DNA of 10,931 nucleotides from DATEHG01 sp041691295. GTDB taxonomy: Bacteria; Gemmatimonadota; Gemmatimonadetes; Gemmatimonadales; GWC2-71-9. The notes under the pieces are model-generated. The model saw nothing but the letters and a program-made list of their open reading frames with translations. It did not search any database and was not told the origin of the DNA. This document shows positions 1 to 5,782 of the stretch, piece after piece. A program made the position numbers and the translations under genes. The DNA lies in NCBI GenBank assembly GCA_041691295.1, contig JBEPVA010000129.1, forward strand, positions 1 through 10,931. Reading direction: 5' to 3'. Within the stretch, counting starts at the first letter, position 1. Each line of letters begins with the position of its first letter.

Positions 1-191
1 CGCGTCAAGCGGCCGGTCATCAGAGCAAGGCACCCCTGCCAAGGGGCCTCCCTGGCCGCAGCGGGCTTGCCGCGCTGTCCGAGGCGTCGGGCCGAGTGGC
101 TGCGGCACGTGAGGCGGCGCAGGGGAATGTGAATCCCCAGCTCCTGATGGCGGTCCTGCTCGAGGATCTGGCCGAGGTGCTATGCGACTGA
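1..191 (+). CDS. holB: DNA polymerase III subunit delta' (C-terminal fragment)
   Basis: The window opens inside a plus-strand reading frame (codons starting at base 3) that ends at a TGA at 189-191. About 62 residues are visible, ending ...REAAQGNVNPQLLMAVLLEDLAEVLCD. The pattern 'basic/Ala helix, then NVNPQLLMAVLLEDL' is typical of the very end of clamp-loader delta' (HolB) proteins, where NVNPxL begins the last helix of the collar domain. The family acts in the cytoplasm, in the complex that loads the sliding clamp at replication forks. The ATPase-like part lies upstream of the window, so the call rests on one short motif; another clamp-loader AAA+ protein (DnaX-like) is the main alternative. 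Its last 10 bases overlap the start of moaC, which suggests translational coupling. Confidence 0.6.
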   Translation, partial: RQAAGHQSKAPLPRGLPGRSGLAALSEASGRVAAAREAAQGNVNPQLLMAVLLEDLAEVLCD

Positions 192-667
192 CTCACCTTG
201 ACGAGGCAGGGCGAGCCCGGATGGTGGATGTGGGGGACAAGGCCGAGAGCCGCCGGACGGCGGTCGCGACGGGACGGGTCCGGATGTCCGCCGAGGCATT
301 TGAAGCGGTCCGGGAGCAAGCCGTCGCCAAGGGGGACGTATTGCGGGTGGCCGAAGTCGCCGGTACGCTGGCGGCCAAGCGCACCGGCGATCTGATCCCG
401 CTCTGCCATCCTCTGGGATTGGACCTGGTGCGGGTCGAGGCCCGGCTCGATCCTTCGCTGCCAGGGGTCGAGATCGTGGCAATGACCTCGACGATGGGAC
501 GCACCGGGGTGGAAATGGAATCGTTGACGGCCGTGACGATTGGCTGTCTGACAGTGTACGACATGGTCAAGGCGCTCGACCGGACCATGACCATCGAGGG
601 AATTCAGCTGGTCAGCAAGACCGGCGGAACCCGCGGCGATTATCACCGCGAATCCGACGGAGGGTAA
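182..667 (+). CDS. moaC: Cyclic pyranopterin monophosphate synthase MoaC
   Basis: MoaC converts the MoaA product, 3',8-cyclo-7,8-dihydro-GTP, into cyclic pyranopterin monophosphate, the first stable intermediate of molybdenum cofactor synthesis; it acts in the cytoplasm as a hexamer. At 161 residues it has the usual family length. The N-terminal MVDVGDK (14-20), the substrate loop AKRTGDLIPLCHPL (65-78), GRTGVEMESLTAVT (106-119), the YDMVKALD stretch (126-133) and the terminal KTGG (146-149) are all family hallmarks. Residues lining up with the known active site are present: K50, H76, E111, E113, D127 and K130, each one position lower than in E. coli. ATG 182 is preceded by GAGG a few bases away and overlaps the upstream gene. 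moaA and other moa/moe genes are not in this window, so MoaC is detached from its pathway here. Confidence 0.97.
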   Translation: MRLTHLDEAGRARMVDVGDKAESRRTAVATGRVRMSAEAFEAVREQAVAKGDVLRVAEVAGTLAAKRTGDLIPLCHPLGLDLVRVEARLDPSLPGVEIVAMTSTMGRTGVEMESLTAVTIGCLTVYDMVKALDRTMTIEGIQLVSKTGGTRGDYHRESDGG

Positions 668-687
668 TGCACCATGACTCGTGACAC

Positions 688-692
688 GGAGG
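688..692 (+). promoter_or_regulatory. Ribosome binding site choosing the 698 start
   Basis: GGAGG ends five bases before ATG 698. The earlier in-frame ATG at 674 has a GGAGG (659-663) about ten bases away that lies inside the end of moaC. The spacing favours 698. Confidence 0.6.
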
Positions 693-697
693 TCCAG

Positions 698-1399
698 ATG
701 ACGTGGAAGCCCGACCACAGGCTGGTGCGCCAGCCCTGGTACCGCACGATAGCGGTACGAGGGAGTGTGCTCCTGGCCGGGGTTCTACTCGTGAGCGCCT
801 TGGCGGGAATGAGCCGGCGCGCCGATGCGGACGATCAGAGCGTACCACCCACGTTCGCCATTATTTCCTCGGAACTGTCCGCCCTGATGAACCGGGCCCA
901 GAAGGCCGAAACCGAGACCGCCTCGCTCAAGGCGACGATCGAGCGCCAGAACCAGGTGTTCCACTACTCCACCCGGTTCCGGATTCCGGCCGACCAAGCC
1001 GAGACGATTTATCGGGTGGCGACCAGTGAGGGAATCGAACCTGACGTGGCGTTCAGCCTGGTCAAGATCGAGAGCAACTTCGACCCCAACGCCGTCAGCT
1101 CGGCCGGCGCCATCGGGTACACCCAGATCCGGCCTGCCACCGCCCGGTTCTTCGAATCGGGAATCTCAGCGGAACAGCTGGCGGATCCGGAAATCAATCT
1201 TCGGCTGGGATTCCGGTTTCTGCGAAGCCTGATCAGGCAGTACGACGGGGACATCAATCTGGCGCTGGTGGCCTACAACCGTGGTCCTGCCCGGGTTCAG
1301 GAAATCCTCGACGCCGGCGGCGATCCGGCCAACGGCTATGCCGAACGGGTGCTCAAGGGCACTCGCCACGCCATTGGCGCGGCCAAGGTCGGCCGCTAG
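698..1399 (+). CDS. Membrane-anchored lytic transglycosylase (SLT domain)
   Basis: This 233-residue protein probably cleaves the MurNAc-GlcNAc bond of peptidoglycan with formation of 1,6-anhydroMurNAc. A basic N-terminus is followed by one hydrophobic segment (about 19-38, ...GSVLLAGVLLVSALAG), so it is likely anchored in the inner membrane with the rest in the periplasm. Residues 57-87 look like a short coiled coil. The SLT domain follows: helix with catalytic Glu in KIESNFDP (E125), SSAGAIGYTQIRPATA (134-149; the usual GLMQ is GYTQ), LGFRFLRSL and AYNRGP (192-197, usually AYNAGP). The start at 698 is preferred for its GGAGG at five bases; 674 would add eight residues. It follows moaC by about 30 bases and may share its transcript. 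It converges on mltD with only nine bases between stop codons. The exact SLT subfamily cannot be told from sequence reading alone. Confidence 0.88.
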   Translation: MTWKPDHRLVRQPWYRTIAVRGSVLLAGVLLVSALAGMSRRADADDQSVPPTFAIISSELSALMNRAQKAETETASLKATIERQNQVFHYSTRFRIPADQAETIYRVATSEGIEPDVAFSLVKIESNFDPNAVSSAGAIGYTQIRPATARFFESGISAEQLADPEINLRLGFRFLRSLIRQYDGDINLALVAYNRGPARVQEILDAGGDPANGYAERVLKGTRHAIGAAKVGR

Positions 1400-1408
1400 C
1401 CGGAACTA

Positions 1409-3145
1409 TCAGCCGGGGATGTGCAGGGTCATCCCGGCCTTGAGCACACCCTTGGGCCCCAGGCCGTTGGCCTGGCGCAGTGCGGCCACCGTGACTCCAT
1501 AACGGCGGGCCAGGGCAGTGAGTGTCTCGCCGGAACGAACCAGATGGGTACCACCACGCGCCGCCGACCCGGAGGTCGGTGGCGCGTTCGGTCTGCCGGT
1601 GATGGCCGTGGCTCCGCTCGATCCGGTAACCCGGAGACGGCGCCCAACCGCAATGCGGGCACCGGGAGAGAGCCGGTTCCAGCGCCGCAGGTCTTCAACC
1701 GTGACTTCATAGTGCGCCGCGAGGCTGCTCAGCGTTTCACCCCGCCGGACCAAATGGACGCCGCCACCCCGCGCCACGTGCTTCGGGGATTCAAGCGAGC
1801 GCCGCACTTCGGCTGACAGGGGCTGGGCACTGGTCGGCACGATGACGCGCTGGCCGAGCCGGAGGCCGTTGGGCTTGAGGGTCGGATTGGCGTCCCGGAT
1901 CAGGTCAGCAGACACGTGGTAGTGACGGGCAATCAATCCCATCGTCTCGCCGGCGGTAACCACGTGCTCCGCATAGGTGACGCGTTCGGATGGCGCCAGC
2001 GCGCTCCATCTCGCGGCGACCGTGGCGCCGCGCCCCGGCGGGACCCGGACCGTCATCCGGACGCCGGGCGGTGTCATCAGGGTGAGGTATTGGGGATTGA
2101 GGTCCCGGATGGCCAGCAGGGTGGTATCGGCCAGCCGGGCGATCACGTCGAGACCGGTGGCACCGGTGACGACCAGTGAATCGGGCAGCACCGTGTCCGC
2201 CGCCGCCGGCCTGGCAAATCCGTACTTCTCCGGCTGCTTGGCGATCAGAGCTGCGGCAATCAGCTTGGGGACGTAGTCCTTGGTTTCCCGCCGGATCAGT
2301 TTGGTGTCGTACAGCCGGAAGAAGTCCTTGTCATTGGACTCGCTGGTGTCGGCCGTCTCGGACTCGGCGTCCGGCAACCGTTTCAGACCACGGCCCACCT
2401 TTCCCGGTCCCGCATTGTAGGCCGCCGCAGCCAGGTACACCGAGCCGAAACGATCCTTCAACGCCGCCAGGAAGCGGGCCGCGGCTGCCGTGGCCTTGTA
2501 GGGATCGCGGCGTTCATCGACCAGGCGGTCGACCCTCAGGTGATACAGCTTGGCCGTGCCCTTCATGAACTGCCACATCCCGACCGCGCGGGAACGGCTC
2601 ACCGCTGAATTGCTGAAGCCGCTCTCGATCAGCGCGAGGTATACCATGTCCTCGGGCAGGCCATTCTCCCGCATCCGGGCCCGAATCATCGGCTCGTAGC
2701 GGGGCATCCGCTCCAGCCAGATTGCCATCCGGTCGCGGGCCGGGCCCTGGAAGAAGTCGAGGTAGTACTGAACCCGGTCGTGGTTGTTGAAAGTGACGAC
2801 GTCGATGTCCCACTTGGTGGGCGCGGTCGCCGTTTCTCCGGGGACCGGGGCCTTGTCCTCGATCGTGCTGGCATCCGGCCGTGCATCTTCCAGCGCCGCC
2901 AGCGCTCGCGCGTCGGCCAGGCTGTCCGCCGCGCTGGTCAGGAATTCATTGACCTGCTGATCAAGATTGGTGGCCAGGCTCGAATCGACGGGTGCCGAAG
3001 GGGCTGCCGGGAGGCCGCCGTTGAGCGCGGTCGAGGGCTGTTCTGATTGGGGTGGTACAGCCGGAGCCGGGGTAGCCGGTTCGGCGTGGTGGCCGCCGCA
3101 CCCAGCCAGAACAACCAGCAGGAACGGCAGGAGTCGTCTCGTCAT
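1409..3145 (-). CDS. mltD: MltD-type lytic transglycosylase lipoprotein with three LysM repeats
   Basis: This 578-residue protein is predicted to be a periplasmic, lipid-anchored peptidoglycan lytic transglycosylase. The N-terminus is a short lipoprotein signal ending in LAGC (lipobox cysteine C16), followed by a Pro/Ala/Ser-rich linker to about 110. The catalytic domain holds ALIESGFSNSAVSRS with catalytic E174, AVGMWQFMKGTAKLY (187-201), and AYNAGPGKVGRGLKRL (242-257), the MltD/GH23 signature. A middle segment (about 280-380) is typical of MltD. Three LysM peptidoglycan-binding repeats follow: about 391-437, 463-507 and 533-577, each beginning with a [YH]xxxVxxGET-like strand. The ATG at 3143-3145 has GGAGG nine bases away (3155-3159). 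It lies downstream of the 139-residue gene on the same strand, across a structured 100-base gap. It sits opposite another lytic transglycosylase, so this is a small cell-wall remodelling locus. Confidence 0.93.
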   Translation of the reverse strand: MTRRLLPFLLVVLAGCGGHHAEPATPAPAVPPQSEQPSTALNGGLPAAPSAPVDSSLATNLDQQVNEFLTSAADSLADARALAALEDARPDASTIEDKAPVPGETATAPTKWDIDVVTFNNHDRVQYYLDFFQGPARDRMAIWLERMPRYEPMIRARMRENGLPEDMVYLALIESGFSNSAVSRSRAVGMWQFMKGTAKLYHLRVDRLVDERRDPYKATAAAARFLAALKDRFGSVYLAAAAYNAGPGKVGRGLKRLPDAESETADTSESNDKDFFRLYDTKLIRRETKDYVPKLIAAALIAKQPEKYGFARPAAADTVLPDSLVVTGATGLDVIARLADTTLLAIRDLNPQYLTLMTPPGVRMTVRVPPGRGATVAARWSALAPSERVTYAEHVVTAGETMGLIARHYHVSADLIRDANPTLKPNGLRLGQRVIVPTSAQPLSAEVRRSLESPKHVARGGGVHLVRRGETLSSLAAHYEVTVEDLRRWNRLSPGARIAVGRRLRVTGSSGATAITGRPNAPPTSGSAARGGTHLVRSGETLTALARRYGVTVAALRQANGLGPKGVLKAGMTLHIPG

Positions 3146-3149
3146 CCGT

Positions 3150-3162
3150 GGCGGCCTCCGCC
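3150..3162 (-). promoter_or_regulatory. mltD ribosome binding site inside a small hairpin
   Basis: On the minus strand the sequence reads GGCGG-AGG-CCGCC, a perfect five-pair stem with a three-base loop, and the GGAGG ribosome binding site (3155-3159) is made of the end of the left arm plus the loop. If this forms in the mRNA it would hide the binding site. The pairing is seen directly; any effect on translation is inferred. Confidence 0.4.
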
Positions 3163-3192
3163 CGCGCTGCTGGCTCTGCGGGGAATCGTGTT

Positions 3193-3258
3193 GGGTATCC
3201 CGAAAGATAACGGGACCCGCACGACCGCTGTACCGCCAGGATCAGTCAGGTGCGGGTC
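3193..3258 (-). promoter_or_regulatory. Two competing inverted repeats between the 139-residue gene and mltD
   Basis: Bases 3214-3222 (GACCCGCAC) are the exact reverse complement of 3250-3258 (GTGCGGGTC), giving a nine-pair stem with a 27-base loop; the second arm covers the last codons of the minus-strand gene. Bases 3211-3218 can instead pair with 3193-3202: TCCCG/CGGGA around loop AAAGATAA, plus GGG/CCC past a two-base bulge. Both structures need 3214-3218, so they exclude each other. On the minus strand the large stem is followed by CCGTTATCTTTC. This could be a leaky terminator or an attenuator ahead of mltD. I see no convincing promoter in the 100-base gap. Confidence 0.4.
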
Positions 3259-3665
3259 AGCCGATTTCCCAGGGTTCGATTTGTTGCATTCAGCACCGCC
3301 AGCGCGGCGCCCTTGGCGGGGTCGCCTTCGGTCAGGAAGCATCCGACCAGGCGCTGACGCTCGGCGCTGCCGGGGGCCGACAGCGAAACGATGATGACGT
3401 TGGCATCGAAGGCCCGCACCGCCTTGACGCCCAGCAGCTCGAAGGTCACCTCACGCTGCACCGCCCGCTCCAGCGCGATGAGGCAGGCCTGGGCGGCGCA
3501 GCGCAGTTCCCCGGCCTGTGAGGTCAGCCCCTCGGAATCGGCGGTGAATTCGGTATCATCCTGCAGCGTCAGCGTCACCCTCGCGCGGCAGCGACCCGAC
3601 GGCAGGCGCTCCAGCGAGAAATCCTTGAATCGAAGTCGGTCCGGCCGTGGAACGGAGGCACTCAT
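3246..3665 (-). CDS. Conserved unknown protein with a LeuA-regulatory-domain-like pattern
   Basis: I cannot name this 139-residue protein. It has no signal peptide or membrane segment, so it is probably cytoplasmic. Residues 10-45 suggest beta strands. Then comes GLTSQAGELRCAAQACLIALERAV (46-69, a helix), strands in TFELLGVKAVRAFDANVIIVSL, and a second helix in GDPAKGAALAVLNATNRTL. The strand-helix repeat, the central FDANVIIVSL strand and the closing 'A..AVLNATNR' resemble the C-terminal dimer/allosteric domain of 2-isopropylmalate synthase, here standing alone; this is an inference from pattern. The ATG at 3663-3665 has no clear ribosome binding site, but no other usable start exists before about residue 30. 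The start codon overlaps that of the divergent serine hydrolase gene. mltD follows on the same strand. Confidence 0.75.
   Translation of the reverse strand: MSASVPRPDRLRFKDFSLERLPSGRCRARVTLTLQDDTEFTADSEGLTSQAGELRCAAQACLIALERAVQREVTFELLGVKAVRAFDANVIIVSLSAPGSAERQRLVGCFLTEGDPAKGAALAVLNATNRTLGNRLTRT
3654..3658 (+). promoter_or_regulatory. Ribosome binding site choosing the 3664 start
   Basis: GGAGG ends five bases before ATG 3664, exactly where a signal peptide begins (MRHSGWGSRLTLVVVLL). The frame is open back to 3391, but that upstream stretch is antisense to another gene and has no protein-like features, so 3664 is the start. Confidence 0.85.
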
Positions 3666-4572
3666 GAGGCACTCGGGATGGGGAAGCCGTCTGACACTGG
3701 TGGTGGTGCTCCTGTCGCTTCCGGCGATCGGGGCCGGTCAGGCCCGCGGACTGTCGGGACTCGACTCCGCCATGGCGGCCCGCATCGGGCAGGACACCGC
3801 CACTGTCGGGGTGGCACTGATTGACCTGGCCACTGGCGGGATGCAGGGGCCGGGATTGTCCCGGCGATTTCATGCCGCCAGCACCATGAAGGTGCCGGTG
3901 CTGATTGAATTGGCCCGCCGGGTGGATGCCGGTGATTTCCACTGGGACGACTCCCTGCTCGTCCGCAACGCGTTTCGCTCGCTGGCGGACGGTTCCACCT
4001 TCCATCTCAACAAGGCGGACGACTCGGACTCGTCGGTCTACGCCATGGAAGGGCAGCGGGTGCCGATCCGGATCCTGGCACGACTGATGATCATCCGCAG
4101 CAGCAATTTTGCCACCAACCTGCTGATCGATCAGTTGGGAGCGGCCCGGGTGAATGCCACCGCTCATTCACTGGGTGCCGATTCCATCGAAGTGCGCCGG
4201 GGTGTCGAGGATCAGAAGGCCTTTGACCTCGGCATGAACAATACCACCACCGCTCGCGATCTGGCGATCCTGCTTGCCGCCCTGCAGCAGGGCAAGGCGG
4301 CCAGTCCCCAGTCAACGGGGGTGGCTCTGGGCATGCTCCGGGGCCAGGAGTTCAATGACGGAATTCCGGCTGGCCTGCCGCCTGGCACCGTGGTGGCCCA
4401 CAAAACCGGGGAACTGACCGCGGTGTTTCATGACGCGGCGCTGATCTACCCACCCTCACGGGCGCCCTACGTCCTGGTGGTACTGACCCGAGGCTATGCG
4501 GAGCGCTCGAAGGCCATGGCCGTCCAGGCGGATCTGGCCCGGCTCAGCTGGCGCGCACTGGTGGGTCCCTGA
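3664..4572 (+). CDS. Class A beta-lactamase-like serine hydrolase, exported
   Basis: The product of 302 residues starts with a signal peptide (1 to about 26; hydrophobic core LTLVVVLLSLPAIGAG, likely cut near GAGQA). The serine-hydrolase motifs of the penicillin-recognising fold are in order: STMK (S73-K76; S73 nucleophile), SSN (S146-N148, the SxN motif) and KTG (K247-G249). A VED stretch near E182, followed by NNTTTARDLA, falls where class A enzymes carry the omega-loop glutamate (E166), so deacylation may be possible, but this is only an alignment by eye. Family members (Beta-lactamase2 type) are either beta-lactamases or uncharacterised cell-wall hydrolases. Real antibiotic hydrolysis cannot be inferred. 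Its promoter must lie inside the divergent gene. The nearby lytic transglycosylases fit a peptidoglycan role. Confidence 0.88.
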   Translation: MRHSGWGSRLTLVVVLLSLPAIGAGQARGLSGLDSAMAARIGQDTATVGVALIDLATGGMQGPGLSRRFHAASTMKVPVLIELARRVDAGDFHWDDSLLVRNAFRSLADGSTFHLNKADDSDSSVYAMEGQRVPIRILARLMIIRSSNFATNLLIDQLGAARVNATAHSLGADSIEVRRGVEDQKAFDLGMNNTTTARDLAILLAALQQGKAASPQSTGVALGMLRGQEFNDGIPAGLPPGTVVAHKTGELTAVFHDAALIYPPSRAPYVLVVLTRGYAERSKAMAVQADLARLSWRALVGP

Positions 4573-4592
4573 GGCGGCAGACCGAGCCGCCT
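4572..4592. terminator. Hairpin between convergent stop codons
   Basis: AGGCGGC (4572-4578) and GCCGCCT (4586-4592) form a perfect seven-pair stem with a seven-base loop. It touches the TGA of the serine hydrolase gene (4570-4572) and the TAG of the minus-strand small gene (4591-4593). There is no T run on either side, so it would be an atypical, possibly bidirectional, terminator. Confidence 0.55.
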
Positions 4593-4842
4593 ACGTGCCG
4601 AGTCCGAACGGCACCTCGAGCTGTCCGGTGGTCTCGGCAGTGGGGCGGGTGACATCGACCATCAGGCGGGGGCGGCCCTGATCATCGAGATCGATCCCGA
4701 CCACCAGCAGCACCCCCTCACTCAATTCGAGTTTCAGCTGCCGGCGATCCGAGCGGAGGGAGCAGCCGTCGACGCTGCGGCCCCGGACACCGGCTAATGC
4801 GTCCATGGCTCGACGGAGGTCTTGCAGCTGGCCGCGGTCCAT
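4591..4842 (-). CDS. Small unknown protein (83 residues)
   Basis: I do not recognise this gene. It encodes a soluble 83-residue protein with no signal peptide or membrane segment. The first 18 residues (MDRGQLQDLRRAMDALAG) look like an amphipathic helix. The rest looks like alternating beta strands (LKLELSEGVLLVVGIDLDD, then RPRLMVDVTR). One cysteine is present (C27). Its start lies three bases after the stop codon of the 79-residue gene upstream, so the two are almost certainly translated together. It has no strong ribosome binding site of its own, which also fits coupling. Coding is supported by this tight arrangement and by the hairpin placed exactly at its stop codon. A role shared with its partner is likely but unknown. 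Confidence 0.65.
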   Translation of the reverse strand: MDRGQLQDLRRAMDALAGVRGRSVDGCSLRSDRRQLKLELSEGVLLVVGIDLDDQGRPRLMVDVTRPTAETTGQLEVPFGLGT

Positions 4843-4845
4843 TGA

Positions 4846-5085
4846 TCAGGCCAGCTGCTTCGGAAATAGACTGGCCACCGCTTCATCACTCAGGCGGTCA
4901 GCCTGGGCATAGAGGGCGGCGCGAGAGGTGAATTCGGCGGGGTAGGTTGCCCAGACCGAACGCCGGGAAGATTCACTGGAGCGAAACCCGAGCACCAGGC
5001 GCCAGGCACTGCCGTGCGGGATTTGCTCGGCCATGACGGCGACACTATACCGGATCCCGTTGACGGTAACTGCGCGATCTGCCAT
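4846..5085 (-). CDS. Small unknown protein (79 residues)
   Basis: I do not recognise this 79-residue protein. The N-terminal part reads as beta strands (VTVNGIRYSVAVMAEQ; SAWRLVLGFRSS), followed by a segment rich in Ser/Arg and a C-terminal helix (SRAALYAQADRLSDEAVASLF). No signal peptide is visible. The ATG at 5083-5085 is preceded on the minus strand by a C-rich tract (CCCCCGGCC) with no ribosome binding site; the next ATG (residue 18) has none either and would cut into a strand. The message may therefore be leaderless or weakly translated. It lies 50 bases after the DUF2064 gene, separated from it by a probable terminator, and is followed after three bases by the 83-residue gene. Confidence 0.65.
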   Translation of the reverse strand: MADRAVTVNGIRYSVAVMAEQIPHGSAWRLVLGFRSSESSRRSVWATYPAEFTSRAALYAQADRLSDEAVASLFPKQLA

Positions 5086-5135
5086 GGCCGGGGGATAAGG
5101 GGGGCTGGTCCGCCAATATGGACCGCGGAAACGAA

Positions 5136-5153
5136 TCAGGTCAAGAGACCTGA
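5136..5153 (-). terminator. Terminator hairpin at the end of the DUF2064 gene
   Basis: TCAGGTC (5136-5142) and GACCTGA (5147-5153) form a perfect seven-pair stem with a four-base loop, and the outer arm contains the stop codon of the gene. On the minus strand the stem is followed by TTCGTTTCC, a modest T-rich tail. This is the most classical-looking terminator in the window. Confidence 0.6.
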
Positions 5154-5729
5154 GGCTCTCGCGTCGGCGGCGGTTTCCACGATCCTGAGCGCCGGAAGCT
5201 CACTCCAGGCCACACCCAGCGAAGCCAGGCGGCGGCGAGTCTCGTCGAGGATCTGGTCGCTGCCCCAGGCAATACCGGAAAAGAGATCGGGCAGCGGCAC
5301 AACACCGCCCAGCAGGTAGTAGCCGCCGTTCATGGCCGGGCCAAGTACCACTGGCCAGTTCTCCAGCCGGTCAGCGGCCTCCTTCAGGTGGACCGATTCG
5401 AGGCCGGGACAGTCCGCCGCAATGGCCAGCCAACGGTCTCCGGCCGCGGCCGCACGCGCCGAGGCGGCGAGTCGAGCTCCCAGGTCGCCGGAGGCCTGCA
5501 GCCGAAGGTCTGATTCGGGACCCAGCCACCGGGTCATTTCGGGGCCGGCATCGGCGGGAGCATACCAGATGGTGGGCTTGAAGCCGGCCTCGGTGACCGC
5601 CGCGATAGTGCGGGCAGCCATGATGCGATAAAGCCGGATGGCGTGCTGATCACCGATTTCGCCGGCGAGCCGGACCTTGACCTCGCCGGACCGCGGCGGG
5701 GCAAGGAAGACCGCGCACTGCACGGTCAT
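5136..5729 (-). CDS. DUF2064 / TIGR04282-type sugar or nucleotide transferase
   Basis: This 197-residue protein matches the DUF2064 (TIGR04282) family, GT-A-like nucleotidyl/glycosyl transferases, some of which are annotated in arsenosugar synthesis. Family landmarks in order: AVFLAPPRSGEVKVRLA (6-22; usual KTRL is KVRL), LYRIMAART (33-41), GDLGARL (81-87), AIAADCPGL (102-110), VVLGPAMNGGYYLLG (127-141), and LFSGIAWGSDQILDET (149-164). The normally conserved Asp of the DGGYY motif is Asn (N134), and the late 'DxDT..D' acidic motif reads IVETAADA, so metal or substrate handling may differ from the family norm. The ATG at 5727-5729 has only a distant GAGG. It lies 53 bases after ilvE with a hairpin between. 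No arsenic genes or radical-SAM partner are nearby, so I give no substrate. Confidence 0.85.
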   Translation of the reverse strand: MTVQCAVFLAPPRSGEVKVRLAGEIGDQHAIRLYRIMAARTIAAVTEAGFKPTIWYAPADAGPEMTRWLGPESDLRLQASGDLGARLAASARAAAAGDRWLAIAADCPGLESVHLKEAADRLENWPVVLGPAMNGGYYLLGGVVPLPDLFSGIAWGSDQILDETRRRLASLGVAWSELPALRIVETAADARASGLLT

Positions 5730-5735
5730 GCGACT

Positions 5736-5752
5736 GGCCGCCTCGGGCGGCC
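5736..5752 (-). terminator. GC-rich hairpin between ilvE and the DUF2064 gene
   Basis: GGCCGCC (5736-5742) and GGCGGCC (5746-5752) form a perfect seven-pair stem with a three-base loop. It lies seven bases before the DUF2064 start. A second, weaker repeat, GGGGC/GCCCC (5773-5777 with 5786-5790), surrounds the ilvE stop codon. Neither has a T tract. They may partially terminate or stabilise the ilvE message; the function is inferred. Confidence 0.4.
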
Positions 5753-5782
5753 GGGCAGGCAGCCCGCAGCGCGGGGCAATGA

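Noticed and set aside
20..848. Minus-strand open frames opposite holB and moaC
   Set aside because: They are shadows of well-supported plus-strand genes with no protein-family features.
1390..1425. Terminator between the two convergent lytic transglycosylase genes
   Set aside because: Only four-pair stems such as CGGC/GCCG can be drawn; too weak to call.
3391..3663. 91-residue upstream extension of the serine hydrolase frame
   Set aside because: It is antisense to the 139-residue gene and Ser/Arg-rich, and a good ribosome binding site plus signal peptide start exactly at 3664.
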